From positions 1 to 39,749 of the forward strand of contig NZ_CAMLDV010000013.1 in the NCBI RefSeq assembly GCF_946478835.1: a stretch of 39,749 nucleotides of DNA. The letters are read 5' to 3'. Positions 7,392 through 14,395 of this stretch are shown here, in pieces. The stretch is from an uncultured Bdellovibrio sp. (GTDB lineage Bacteria > Bdellovibrionota > Bdellovibrionia > Bdellovibrionales > Bdellovibrionaceae). A program made the position numbers and the translations under genes. Position 1 is the stretch's first letter. Every line of letters begins with the position of its first letter. The notes beneath the pieces were generated by a model that worked only from the letters and a program-made list of their open reading frames with translations, ran no database searches and was not told where the DNA came from.

Positions 7392-7802
7392 TTATTTAGT
7401 CTTGGCTTTGGATTTTTTCGAAGAGTTCAAAGCCACGGCTTCTTTAATAAGAGCCTTCAAGGCTTTTTCGTTGATCTTATCACCCTCTTGAAAATCAATG
7501 GCTCGTCTCGTGTTCCCTTCAAGACTTGAATTGAAAAGTCCCGAAGGATCTTTTAAAGAAGCGCCTTTGACAAAAGTCATCTTCACAACACTTTTATAGG
7601 TTTCACCAGTGCAGATGATTCCATTGTATTCCCATACAGGAACACCTCTCCATTTCCATTCCTCAACAATATCCGGCTCAGCGGCTTTAACGATTTTGCG
7701 GATTTGACTCAGCATTTTTCCGCGCCAGTCGCCAAGCTCTTTGATTCTAGCGTCAATCATTTTGGCAGGAGAAACGTCTTTAGATGATTCAGTCTTTTTC
7801 AT
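7392..7802 (-). CDS. DUF1801 domain protein
   Basis: The 136-residue product has the YdhG/DUF1801 layout: a helical start with IDARIKELGDWRGKMLSQIRKIVKAAEPDIVEEWKW, then VPVWEYNGIICTGETYKSVVKMTFVKGASLKDPSGLFN, and a RAIDFQEGDKINEKALKALIKEAVAL close. The fold is similar to frataxin/YjbR, and the function is unknown. The C-terminal tail is lysine-rich (SSKKSKAKTK). It shares no sequence space with the convergent DoxX gene, their stops being adjacent. Confidence 0.88.
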   Translation of the reverse strand: MKKTESSKDVSPAKMIDARIKELGDWRGKMLSQIRKIVKAAEPDIVEEWKWRGVPVWEYNGIICTGETYKSVVKMTFVKGASLKDPSGLFNSSLEGNTRRAIDFQEGDKINEKALKALIKEAVALNSSKKSKAKTK

Positions 7803-7884
7803 AAGTTAGCTCCACAAAGTGACCTTAACAATATCTCCAATTCACAACAAAGTTGAATAGTTTTCAGCGCCCCGCAGAACCCTA

Positions 7885-7913
7885 TTTCATTAAAATGGCG
7901 TTTGAGCTATAAA
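7885..7913 (+). promoter_or_regulatory. Probable sigma-70 promoter of the secreted protein at 8028
   Basis: TTTCAT at 7885-7890 and TATAAA at 7908-7913 are spaced by 17 bases. The -35 is weak and the -10 good. Initiation near 7920 would give a leader of about 105 bases that contains both hairpins described below. Confidence 0.4.
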
Positions 7914-7931
7914 GTTCATGAATTTGATGTT

Positions 7932-7972
7932 GGATCTGGATGTCTTGCCGAGTTTCTTTCCCGGCCAGATCC
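7932..7972 (+). other. Leader hairpin 1 (two-part stem)
   Basis: GGATCTGG (7932-7939) pairs perfectly with CCAGATCC (7965-7972). Inside it, GCCG (7947-7950) can pair with CGGC (7962-7965). It is followed by GTAAAAATC rather than a T-run, so it does not look like a terminator. It lies in the predicted leader of the 8028 gene. Confidence 0.5.
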
Positions 7973-7991
7973 GTAAAAATCAAAGGATGAA

Positions 7992-8027
7992 AGAAACCTC
8001 ATTCACGGCATTTGCCAGGAGGTTTCT
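7992..8027 (+). promoter_or_regulatory. Leader hairpin 2 that hides the ribosome binding site of the 8028 gene
   Basis: AGAAACCTC (7992-8000) is perfectly complementary to GAGGTTTCT (8019-8027). The right arm contains most of the AGGAGG ribosome binding site (8017-8022) and touches the GTG start at 8028. The loop holds a smaller GGC/GCC stem (8007-8009 with 8014-8016). The fold would block translation, which suggests an RNA switch or temperature-dependent control; the trigger is unknown. Confidence 0.5.
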
Positions 8028-8633
8028 GTGTCTTACCAAAAATCCACTCTCACAATGTTTTTACTAGCGATCTTGTTTTCGCATTGGTCTTTTGCTGCCG
8101 AAACAGTTGTTGTTTCGCGCAAGACGGGCACTTTTGCTCAAAGTGAAATGCAAGTCTCTTTTACTGTTGAATGGCGCCCGCCCGCTTGCGATCCAGATAC
8201 ATCTTATGACTGCGGTGCTGATACGGTCGATGAAATTCCCGGACATCAATGTCGATTCCGTTTCGTTTTCCCGCTCTTAGCACCGAACGCTTTAAATTAT
8301 TCTGATTATGGATTAGGTCCATCAGCTCACCTTCCAAGAGATCCAGGGGTTTACGATGCAACTCCAGCTACTTGCGCTGATGCTTTAAATCAATGGAAGC
8401 AATCTTTACCGAGCGACGGGCTTATTCACTATGAAATCACGATTGTCGATGCTCAATCTTATTTCTGGAGATATCCAAATGGTGTGATGAACAGCTCAAC
8501 GGCGGTTTGTATGAAAACCGATGACTACTACGAGATTTTGAATCTGCATGGCATCGGAGAACAAAACGCACAGCGAATGAAAAGTGTCGTAACGAAAGTT
8601 GATGATTCTTTTTGTGCGCAAATCGTAAAGTAA
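8028..8633 (+). CDS. Secreted cysteine-containing protein of unknown function
   Basis: This is a 201-residue product with a signal peptide (STLTMFLLAILFSHWSFAAET, cleavage probably after FAA). The mature part has six cysteines (PPACDPD, YDCGAD, HQCRF, ATCADAL, AVCMKTD, SFCAQ), suggesting three disulfide bonds in the periplasm or outside the cell. No family was recognised. The GTG start is chosen because AGGAGG lies five bases upstream; a later in-frame ATG at 8055 would cut the signal peptide. The leader is unusually structured, with two perfect hairpins, one covering the ribosome binding site. A terminator follows. Confidence 0.8.
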   Translation: MSYQKSTLTMFLLAILFSHWSFAAETVVVSRKTGTFAQSEMQVSFTVEWRPPACDPDTSYDCGADTVDEIPGHQCRFRFVFPLLAPNALNYSDYGLGPSAHLPRDPGVYDATPATCADALNQWKQSLPSDGLIHYEITIVDAQSYFWRYPNGVMNSSTAVCMKTDDYYEILNLHGIGEQNAQRMKSVVTKVDDSFCAQIVK

Positions 8634-8642
8634 CAAAGACTT

Positions 8643-8675
8643 AAGGAAGGATAAGGGAGTCCTCCTTCCTTTTTT
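8643..8675 (+). terminator. Rho-independent terminator after the 8028 gene
   Basis: AAGGAAGGA (8643-8651) pairs perfectly with TCCTTCCTT (8663-8671), followed directly by TTTT. Confidence 0.85.
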
Positions 8676-9132
8676 AATTCCAGTTATCAATCTTCACATC
8701 AACAGGTGAAGGTTGGCCTTTTCCTTTTTCGACTAAGTCTTTAAGGCTCATCATAAAAATGGCCCATTTCATACTACAATGACCCATGAACTCGACTTCT
8801 TCTTTCCAATTACGGTGACCGAAAAGCACGATGGCGTATTCACCTTGTTGGGAAAGATCAAAGGTGATATCCGTGCCGATCCACTCCGCAGGACCTTCTG
8901 TACAACGCCACTGCACCGTACGATCTTGAGATTGTTTCATCACCTTCATACGCATGGAACCCTTCACTTCCCCTGAAGGAGTTTTGAAAACAAAGACTAT
9001 TTCTTTACCTTCATCTGCAGCTCCGGAAACTTCGCGTGTCCACCAATTAGAAAGACCTTCTAACGTTGTCAATGCCTTATAAACATCGTGAACCTGTGCT
9101 TTGATACCGACTCTATGAATAATATTTGCCAT
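8674..9132 (-). CDS. SRPBCC (AHSA1-like) domain protein under HxlR control
   Basis: This 152-residue protein starts MANIIHRVGIKAQVHDVYKALTTLEGLSNWWTREVSG, the standard N-terminus of AHSA1-type SRPBCC proteins. Strands VQWRCTEGPAEWIGTDITFDLSQ and the closing helix MKWAIFMMSLKDLVEKGKG follow. Ligand unknown. The ATG at 9132 is chosen because AAGGAG lies seven bases upstream; a longer frame to 9210 would run through the promoter and operator. It is divergent from an HxlR regulator gene, with a perfect palindrome between them, so it is the likely target of that regulator. Confidence 0.88.
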   Translation of the reverse strand: MANIIHRVGIKAQVHDVYKALTTLEGLSNWWTREVSGAADEGKEIVFVFKTPSGEVKGSMRMKVMKQSQDRTVQWRCTEGPAEWIGTDITFDLSQQGEYAIVLFGHRNWKEEVEFMGHCSMKWAIFMMSLKDLVEKGKGQPSPVDVKIDNWN

Positions 9133-9165
9133 AGATAACTCCTTCGTACTTTTAAGGTAAAATAT

Positions 9166-9188
9166 TTCACTTGCTTTTTGCAAGTGAA
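9166..9188. promoter_or_regulatory. Palindromic operator between the SRPBCC and HxlR genes
   Basis: TTCACTTGC (9166-9174) and GCAAGTGAA (9180-9188) form a perfect nine-base inverted repeat with a TTTTT spacer. Read on the minus strand it overlaps a possible promoter (TTCACT, 18-base spacer, TATTTT) for the SRPBCC gene. This is the expected type of site for the dimeric HxlR protein encoded next to it. Confidence 0.65.
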
Positions 9189-9208
9189 TTTCATAAAATG
9201 GTCTCGAC

Positions 9209-9658
9209 ATGGTAAAAAAGAAACAATTGCGCTCTCACTGTCCGATCAATTTTGGACTGGAAGCCTTTGGTGACAAGTGGACCCTTCTTATTCTTCGAGA
9301 CATCGTCTTTCGAGGAAAAAGAACCTATGGTGAATTTCTGAAATCCGAAGAAGGATTCGCCACAAATATCCTGGCTTCGCGCTTAGAACAACTTCTCGAA
9401 AATGGTATTCTCAAAAAAGAACCTAGCACCGAAGATGCCAGAAAGGATTCCTATTCCCTAACGGAAAAAGGTTTGGACTTAATTCCATTGTTATTTGAAA
9501 TGGTTTTATGGAGTTCCAAGTACGATCGACATTCCGAAGCCCATAGAATTCCTAAATTGGTAGAGCTTATCAAAAAGAACAATCGAAAAATCAGCGAAGA
9601 GGTTCGCGAGAAGGTTCTGCGCGGCGAAGCTATCGTGAAATACTATCTGGAGAAATAA
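9209..9658 (+). CDS. HxlR family winged-helix transcriptional regulator
   Basis: The 149-residue product has the HxlR hallmark: an N-terminal cysteine (SHCPI), LEAFGDKWTLLILRDIVFRGKRTYGEFLKS, then GFATNILASRLEQLLENGILKKE and a wing ending in YSLTEKGLDLIPLLFEMVLWSSKY. HxlR proteins are dimers that sense electrophiles or other small molecules, sometimes through that cysteine. There is an extended C-terminal helix with a KKNNRKISEEVREKVLRGE stretch. No strong ribosome binding site precedes the ATG. A palindrome lies 20 bases upstream, so it probably controls itself and the divergent SRPBCC gene. Confidence 0.93.
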   Translation: MVKKKQLRSHCPINFGLEAFGDKWTLLILRDIVFRGKRTYGEFLKSEEGFATNILASRLEQLLENGILKKEPSTEDARKDSYSLTEKGLDLIPLLFEMVLWSSKYDRHSEAHRIPKLVELIKKNNRKISEEVREKVLRGEAIVKYYLEK

Positions 9659-9685
9659 AAAAGGCACAGGAATGACCCCATGCCT
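9656..9685 (-). terminator. Terminator of the DoxX gene (minus strand)
   Basis: On the minus strand, a stem of about ten pairs with a four-base TCAT loop (9662-9685, including three G-T pairs) is followed by a run of six or seven T residues. It lies downstream of the DoxX gene and also near the end of the HxlR gene. Confidence 0.6.
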
Positions 9686-9707
9686 CTTCACTTCATTTGC
9701 CTGAAAA

Positions 9708-10100
9708 TTATTTGCGCTTAAACAACTGCTTCACTGTTAAAGAATATGGTTGAGCAAAGAACGCAAGATAGATCATCAAAAGTCCCATAATAACAGCCAA
9801 TGGAACTCCACTTGGTGCCATGAATGCGTGAACAAGGAAGATGTTCAAAACAATTGGCGCAAGGACGACAAGTGCCAATGGAACAAACCATCCAGCCAAA
9901 AGAAGGAAACCACACACACTCTCAGTTAATTTTAAAAGCGTGAAGAAGTAACCAGAAGCCGCAAGACCCGTATTAAAAGTCACAAGACGTTCAGGAAGAT
10001 CTGGTGGAGGCGGAATCAAGTTAAAAAGTCCAGCTAGGCCGAATACAAAAAAGATCAGACCCAAAAGAATACGTGCAATCATTGGTAGTTTGGCTTTCAT
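9708..10100 (-). CDS. DoxX family membrane protein
   Basis: This 130-residue protein has four membrane segments: ARILLGLIFFVFGLAGLFNL, GYFFTLLKLTESVCGFLLLAGWF, LALVVLAPIVLNIFLVHAF and GVPLAVIMGLLMIYLAFF. The RILLGLIFFVFGLAGL start and the KLTES segment are typical of DoxX. The role is probably membrane redox or stress related, but it is not established for this subgroup. AGGAG lies before the ATG. It sits alone between the HxlR gene and the histidine kinase gene, with its own terminator. Confidence 0.85.
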   Translation of the reverse strand: MKAKLPMIARILLGLIFFVFGLAGLFNLIPPPPDLPERLVTFNTGLAASGYFFTLLKLTESVCGFLLLAGWFVPLALVVLAPIVLNIFLVHAFMAPSGVPLAVIMGLLMIYLAFFAQPYSLTVKQLFKRK

Positions 10101-10136
10101 GATGAAAAGTCTCCTTTTGTATATCTCACGATAATT

Positions 10137-11864
10137 TTAAGACGTCGGCAACAAAACTCTTACAGTCGTACCATGATCAACGCTCGAATCGATGGAAATC
10201 TGCCCATGAATCTTTTCGATAAACCCTAAAGTGAAGTTCATACCCAAGCCAAAACCCTCCTCACCGATTTGCCTTTGACGGCCCCGGTTGAGAATTTGGT
10301 TTACCGTTTCTGCCGTCATACCTCTTCCTTTATCAGCAACCAGGATCTCTACAAAGTTCTCTCGGGCGAACAATGAAACTTCAATAAGGGACTGTGACGG
10401 ACTGTAACGGATGGCATTGGATAAAAGGTTTCTAAAGATAGATTCGATCGCAAAGCGAGAACACTTAACACTAAGACCTTTCGTAGGAATTGTTTTTTGC
10501 AATTGTATATTTTTTTGCAAAATCTGCGGCGACAATTGCGACCAAGCCGCATCCAAACAAGCTTCAAGATCTTGCGTCTCAAGATGGTCTTCGTCTTGAG
10601 TCCAAGCTAGAATATTTCTCAAAAGTGAAACGGCGCCATAGTTTGCCTGCTGAATCGTTTCTAACCTTGAAACCAGGTCCTGCTGCTGCTTTGCTTCCGC
10701 AAGCTCACGAGTATTTCGCAAAAGAATATTGACCGAAGATAAAGCTCCCGTCATATCGTGAGAAAGAACAGTCTGGATGCGCCGGTTGAAATCCGTCATT
10801 CGCAGAATCTCGGTATTGAGCTCGCGCAAGATCGCGTTACTTTCCTCCAAATCCCGATACAGTTCCATGATCCGATCGACGTCATTTAAGACGTAGACCG
10901 AAGCTTTATGTTCTCCGGCGGAATCCTTAATGCCGTGATAGAAAATCTGATAAGTTTTGTCGGCGATCTCTACCGTATCAGGATTTTCAATGATTTTTTC
11001 GAGAGTTTTATAATTTCGGGCCGGCTTTCCCAGATCTCGATTGTGTAAATTCAAAAGCTGGTAAGCCGCGTGATTCAAATCCCAAAGCTCCCCTCGGGCG
11101 GTCAAGGTGATCACAGGACTAGGTAAATCTTTAAACACACGTTCTTGCGCCAAAGTTTTGATGTCTAAAAATTCCAAACGAGTCACCACAAAATAAAACA
11201 TGAAAGCCATTGGCCATGCATATGCCGAACTTAACTGCATCATGAACATGTCTTTAATGATGTAGCGGGCGTAAATCTCTTTGCTAATATGAAACAATCC
11301 GCCCAGGGCAAAAAGAATGGCGTATCGTCGCATCACACCTTTCTTCTGAAAGATTGTGAGAAAATAAAAAATATAGATTCCTGACAAACAGAAGATGGAA
11401 TACTTCAGGAAAATAAACATAACCGGACCGAAGCTGTAACTGAGAAAACCGAAGTTTCCAGGCATTTCGGCAAAATTATAAAGTATTAGTTTCCCTGCAA
11501 AAGGAAAATTCAGCAGGGCTGCAATCGAGGAGACTATGGTGACGACAGGAATGACATAAAGAAGAAATGACCACTTTTTCCACCTCTCCCAGTGTTCCCT
11601 ATAAAAGACAACCCATGCCATTAAAAACCAGTTTGGCGGCACAATTGCAACCAAGGCAGGACGAAGTCTCGTTAAAAATGCTCGCGTGTCGAAATCATCA
11701 ACAACGAAGATAAGTAAAAGCAAGAACATCCAAAGGACGTAGATAACCTGATTGATCAAAAGAATTCGATGCAAAAAAGATCGTCTATAGGGCCAGATCT
11801 TTACCGCTAAAACGGCACAAAGAACCAACGTCAAAATGATTGAACAATATGTCACAAGAAACAT
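10137..11864 (-). CDS. Orphan sensor histidine kinase with seven-helix membrane sensor and PAS domain
   Basis: The 575-residue protein opens with seven hydrophobic segments (about residues 1-235) resembling the histidine kinase N-terminal 7TM domain. A PAS domain (about 240-335) and a coiled-coil linker follow. The HisKA site is VLSHDMTGALS with His369, and the ATPase domain has N-box FRNLLSNAIRYSP, DKGRGM and GFGLGMNF. It has the residues needed for autophosphorylation. No response regulator is adjacent, so the partner is unknown. The start has no clear ribosome binding site, and the ATG lies in one arm of an inverted repeat. It is divergent from the OsmC gene at 11923. Confidence 0.92.
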   Translation of the reverse strand: MFLVTYCSIILTLVLCAVLAVKIWPYRRSFLHRILLINQVIYVLWMFLLLLIFVVDDFDTRAFLTRLRPALVAIVPPNWFLMAWVVFYREHWERWKKWSFLLYVIPVVTIVSSIAALLNFPFAGKLILYNFAEMPGNFGFLSYSFGPVMFIFLKYSIFCLSGIYIFYFLTIFQKKGVMRRYAILFALGGLFHISKEIYARYIIKDMFMMQLSSAYAWPMAFMFYFVVTRLEFLDIKTLAQERVFKDLPSPVITLTARGELWDLNHAAYQLLNLHNRDLGKPARNYKTLEKIIENPDTVEIADKTYQIFYHGIKDSAGEHKASVYVLNDVDRIMELYRDLEESNAILRELNTEILRMTDFNRRIQTVLSHDMTGALSSVNILLRNTRELAEAKQQQDLVSRLETIQQANYGAVSLLRNILAWTQDEDHLETQDLEACLDAAWSQLSPQILQKNIQLQKTIPTKGLSVKCSRFAIESIFRNLLSNAIRYSPSQSLIEVSLFARENFVEILVADKGRGMTAETVNQILNRGRQRQIGEEGFGLGMNFTLGFIEKIHGQISIDSSVDHGTTVRVLLPTS

Positions 11865-11885
11865 GAAAATATTTTTACATGTTTC
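11858..11885. repeat. Inverted repeat over the start of the histidine kinase gene
   Basis: GAAACATG (11858-11865) and CATGTTTC (11878-11885) are perfect eight-base arms around a twelve-base A/T spacer. The left arm contains the kinase start codon on the minus strand. It could be an operator or an RNA hairpin; it lies between divergent genes. Confidence 0.4.
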
Positions 11886-11922
11886 CCAACTTCGTTCAAA
11901 CTTTCCCTAGAGAGAGGGACTT

Positions 11923-12363
11923 ATGCGGGCAAGAATAAAAAAACTAGACGGACACCATTTCCAATTTGACGTTCGAGGAATGCATGGGGACATCGACGTG
12001 ACTCCGCCGGAGGTGAAGGCCCAGGGTCCGTCACCCAAAGAACTTATTCTTTCAGCTCTCTGCGGTTGCACCGGCACGGACGTCATAGACTTATTGGCAA
12101 AGTTCCAAGTGACTTATGACAGTCTTGAATTGGAAGCAAAAGCTCCTTTGACCGACAAACATCCCAAAGTCTTTTCACGTATTGATTTGAGCTATTTTGT
12201 AAACGGAGCCTCTGTGGATCCAACCAAGGTCATTGAAGCGGCCAAGCGTTCAACTCATCAGTACAGCGGAACCGCAGCCATGCTTTCCAAAGCTTGCCCA
12301 ATCTATTACACCGTTCACGTTAACAATGAAAAAGTGGCCGAAGATCAGGTTCACTTTGAATAG
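11923..12363 (+). CDS. OsmC family protein
   Basis: The 146-residue product has the OsmC layout: a short N-terminal sheet, GPSPKELILSALCGCTGTDVIDLLAKFQV with the first cysteine on the long central helix, and YSGTAAMLSKACPIYYTVHVN with the second cysteine. The pair matches the redox-active cysteines that reduce organic hydroperoxides in OsmC/Ohr proteins, though stand-alone subgroups vary in activity. GAGAGGG precedes the ATG. Its stop abuts that of the ArsR gene on the other strand. A second OsmC-type gene of a different subgroup lies at 33716. Confidence 0.92.
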   Translation: MRARIKKLDGHHFQFDVRGMHGDIDVTPPEVKAQGPSPKELILSALCGCTGTDVIDLLAKFQVTYDSLELEAKAPLTDKHPKVFSRIDLSYFVNGASVDPTKVIEAAKRSTHQYSGTAAMLSKACPIYYTVHVNNEKVAEDQVHFE

Positions 12364-12684
12364 TTAACTTTCAACGAAAGCCTTTAGACGATGAAGAGAC
12401 TCATCCCATTGGCTTGAGATCAAATTCAAATAGTCTTGCATATCGCGAAGCGGACGAGCGTCCAGTTCAAAAAGAGTTTCTCGTCCTAAACGGGTGCTTT
12501 TCACAAGTCCCACATCCTGAAGAACACGCAAGTGCTTCGTGACAGCCTGCCGAGTGATCTTTGAATTTTCCGCGAGGTCTGAAATCGAATGCGACTCACC
12601 GTCGATGAGTTTTTTCACCAGATAAAGGCGCGTTTCATCTCCTAAAGCCGCAAAAACTTCAGCGGCACTATGATTTCTGCGCAA
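12364..12684 (-). CDS. ArsR family transcriptional regulator
   Basis: The 106-residue product is a winged-helix ArsR protein: EVFAALGDETRLYLVKKLIDGESHSISDLAENSKITRQAVTKHLRVLQDVGLVKSTRLGRETLFEL. It lacks the CVC metal motif of ArsR/SmtB, so metal sensing is unlikely. This type is commonly paired with AHSA1-like SRPBCC genes. It overlaps the end of the upstream AHSA1 gene by 17 bases, implying coupled translation. A perfect palindrome lies before the operon and is the likely operator. Confidence 0.93.
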   Translation of the reverse strand: MRRNHSAAEVFAALGDETRLYLVKKLIDGESHSISDLAENSKITRQAVTKHLRVLQDVGLVKSTRLGRETLFELDARPLRDMQDYLNLISSQWDESLHRLKAFVES

Positions 12685-13120
12685 GATAAGCCTCGATATT
12701 TTTCATTTGCTCAGCCCATCCACCGTCGTTCATTCTGAATGCTAACGCACGTCGATCTGCAGGTACTTTTTCAAAACCAGATTCTGTCACCGTCAGCAGC
12801 GTTCCCCGGGCGGTCTTTTCCAAATGAAATTCCACAAGAGTCGGAGTTTCTTTTGAATAATCAATGTCCGGCTCTACAGCGTAAGGATGCCAAGTGAATG
12901 AAAAATATCTTTCCGGCTCCAATTTCTGGATGATGACTTCCCACTTTAGATGCTCATAACCCGGATACAAGATGCGTCCCACGGCTGGTTTGCCAGCTAC
13001 AAAAGGAGTTTCAATTTTTACGCGAAACCATTCACCAAACTCATGGTGATCCGTAAGAGCTTTCCAAACTCGAGCAACAGGAGCTTTAAGTTCAATCTTT
13101 TTTTCAATACGATTTTCCAT
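12668..13120 (-). CDS. SRPBCC (AHSA1-like) domain protein, operon with ArsR
   Basis: This 150-residue AHSA1-type protein begins IEKKIELKAPVARVWKALTDHHEFGEWFRVKIETPFVAG. It continues GYEHLKWEVIIQKLEPERYFSFTWHPYA, TLVEFHLEKTARGTLLTVTESGFEKVP, and ends with GGWAEQMKNIEAYL. This is the standard SRPBCC type found beside ArsR regulators. Ligand unknown. GGAGG lies just before the ATG. As the first gene of the operon it should be induced when the ArsR protein leaves the palindrome at 13160-13183. Confidence 0.92.
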   Translation of the reverse strand: MENRIEKKIELKAPVARVWKALTDHHEFGEWFRVKIETPFVAGKPAVGRILYPGYEHLKWEVIIQKLEPERYFSFTWHPYAVEPDIDYSKETPTLVEFHLEKTARGTLLTVTESGFEKVPADRRALAFRMNDGGWAEQMKNIEAYLAQKS

Positions 13121-13159
13121 TACGCAACCTCCTGGATGTATAATAACCCCCAGCTATAA

Positions 13160-13183
13160 ATATGCAACTATTAAGTTGCATAT
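13160..13183. promoter_or_regulatory. Palindromic operator of the AHSA1-ArsR operon
   Basis: ATATGCAACT (13160-13169) and AGTTGCATAT (13174-13183) form a perfect ten-base inverted repeat with a four-base spacer, about 40 bases upstream of the AHSA1 start. Size and position fit an ArsR dimer site. Confidence 0.65.
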
Positions 13184-13277
13184 TGGCTTTCTATTGTAAA
13201 AGCACAAACAGTTAGAAATCAGAGAAAGGTATAAATATCTAATAAAATTAATATGTTACCAACAAATAACGGAGGCC

Positions 13278-13307
13278 TTGCGTTATATCCTATTAAGGAT
13301 ATATAAT
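13278..13307 (+). promoter_or_regulatory. Promoter of the AhpD-like/Rrf2 operon
   Basis: TTGCGT (13278-13283) and TATAAT (13302-13307) are spaced by 18 bases. The -10 is a full consensus match and lies inside the inverted repeat described next. Confidence 0.65.
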
Positions 13308-13316
13308 ATCCTTAAT
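13285..13316. promoter_or_regulatory. Operator with three ATATCC/GGATAT half-sites over the promoter
   Basis: Half-sites lie at 13285-13290, 13297-13302 and 13306-13311 in alternating orientation. The second and third form a perfect eleven-base inverted repeat (13292-13302 with 13306-13316) around an ATA spacer, covering the -10 box. The first and second form an overlapping seven-base repeat. This is the likely autoregulatory site of the Rrf2 protein. Confidence 0.65.
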
Positions 13317-13336
13317 TAACCAGAAAGAGGTCTGAC

Positions 13337-13816
13337 ATGAGCATTCGTTTAAATTATCCACAGTTGTCTTCAGAAGCCTATCAAAGCTTACTTGCACTTA
13401 GTGAAACGCAAAAAAATTATTCCATTGATCGAAGTTTGATTGAATTAGTGAAAATTCGGGTCTCTCAACTCAATGGTTGTTTGTTCTGCTTAGATCTTCA
13501 TATCAAAGAAGCCCGCACTTTAGGTGAACGAGAACTGCGCATCCATCATTTATCGATATGGCATGAATCCAATTTGTTTACCGAAAAAGAGAAAGCGGCC
13601 TTGGAGTGGGCTGAACTATTGACCCGCTTTAATTCCAAGGGCGTTGAAGATGCGGAGTTCGACAAAGCTCGCACTTTCTTCTCCGAAAAAGAACTTTCTG
13701 ATTTGACCTTTGCAATCGGTATTATAAACATGTGGAATCGCTTTGGTGTGGCCTTCAGAAACAAACCCGGCTCCCTAGATAAAATTTTCGGAGTGGATAA
13801 AATAGGATTGGTATAA
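13337..13816 (+). CDS. Carboxymuconolactone decarboxylase / AhpD-like protein
   Basis: This 159-residue protein has the AhpD-type motif LIELVKIRVSQLNGCLFCLDLHIKEA, with Cys48, Cys51 and His55 in the expected C-x2-C-x3-H arrangement. Such proteins act as peroxidase partners or detoxify reactive compounds through the cysteine pair. The remaining helices (FTEKEKAALEWAELLT, LTFAIGIINMWNRFGVAF) are typical. AAAGAGG precedes the ATG. Its stop overlaps the start of the Rrf2 gene by one base (TAATG), so the two are co-translated under one promoter. Confidence 0.93.
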   Translation: MSIRLNYPQLSSEAYQSLLALSETQKNYSIDRSLIELVKIRVSQLNGCLFCLDLHIKEARTLGERELRIHHLSIWHESNLFTEKEKAALEWAELLTRFNSKGVEDAEFDKARTFFSEKELSDLTFAIGIINMWNRFGVAFRNKPGSLDKIFGVDKIGLV

Positions 13817-14301
13817 TGGTACTTCGCAATCAGGTCGAATGGGCTCTTCATTGTTGTAGTGTGCTAACGGGACTTCCTCCGGATCAGTACATTTCAACTA
13901 AAGACCTGGCGGAGTTTCATGGAGTTCCGAAGGAATATCTTTCCAAAGCTCTGCAATCTTTGGCGCAAGCAGGCCTCGTGCAAACCACACTGGGGCCTAC
14001 GGGCGGTTATCGATTGGCAAAACATCCCAAAGATATTTCTTTCTTGGACATCGTAGAAGCTGTCGAAGGTCGGCGCCGCACTTTCAACTGCATGGAGATT
14101 CGCAAAAACAACCCCTGCCTAAAAAAATCCGACAAGATCTCCGGAGTCTGTGTTGTTGCTCGGGCCATGAATAAAGCTGACGACGCCTGGAGAAAAGAAC
14201 TTCACTCTATGACACTCGAAATGCTAGCCCAAGATGTGATTGATTCAGTTCCACAGGATGTTCTTCAGCGCAGTGCTGAGTGGCTGTCTTCGCGCCGTTA
14301 A
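13816..14301 (+). CDS. Rrf2 family transcriptional regulator
   Basis: The 161-residue product has the Rrf2 winged helix: YISTKDLAEFHGVPKEYLSKALQSLAQAGLVQTTLGPTGGYRLAKHPKDISFLDIVEAVEG. Three cysteines at 92, 101 and 112 lie in the region where IscR and NsrR bind an iron-sulfur cluster. The spacing is wider than in those proteins, so cluster binding is possible but not shown. Coupling to an AhpD-like gene suggests a redox or nitrosative-stress regulator that controls its own operon through the half-sites at 13285-13316. Confidence 0.92.
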   Translation: MVLRNQVEWALHCCSVLTGLPPDQYISTKDLAEFHGVPKEYLSKALQSLAQAGLVQTTLGPTGGYRLAKHPKDISFLDIVEAVEGRRRTFNCMEIRKNNPCLKKSDKISGVCVVARAMNKADDAWRKELHSMTLEMLAQDVIDSVPQDVLQRSAEWLSSRR

Positions 14302-14395
14302 ATTGCTCAGACGCAGAGCTGTTTTAATACAAGCTGCAATTTTCCTAGAGAGATTTAAGCTTTTCTCAAAAGTTTATTTCTCGAAAGGACAATTT

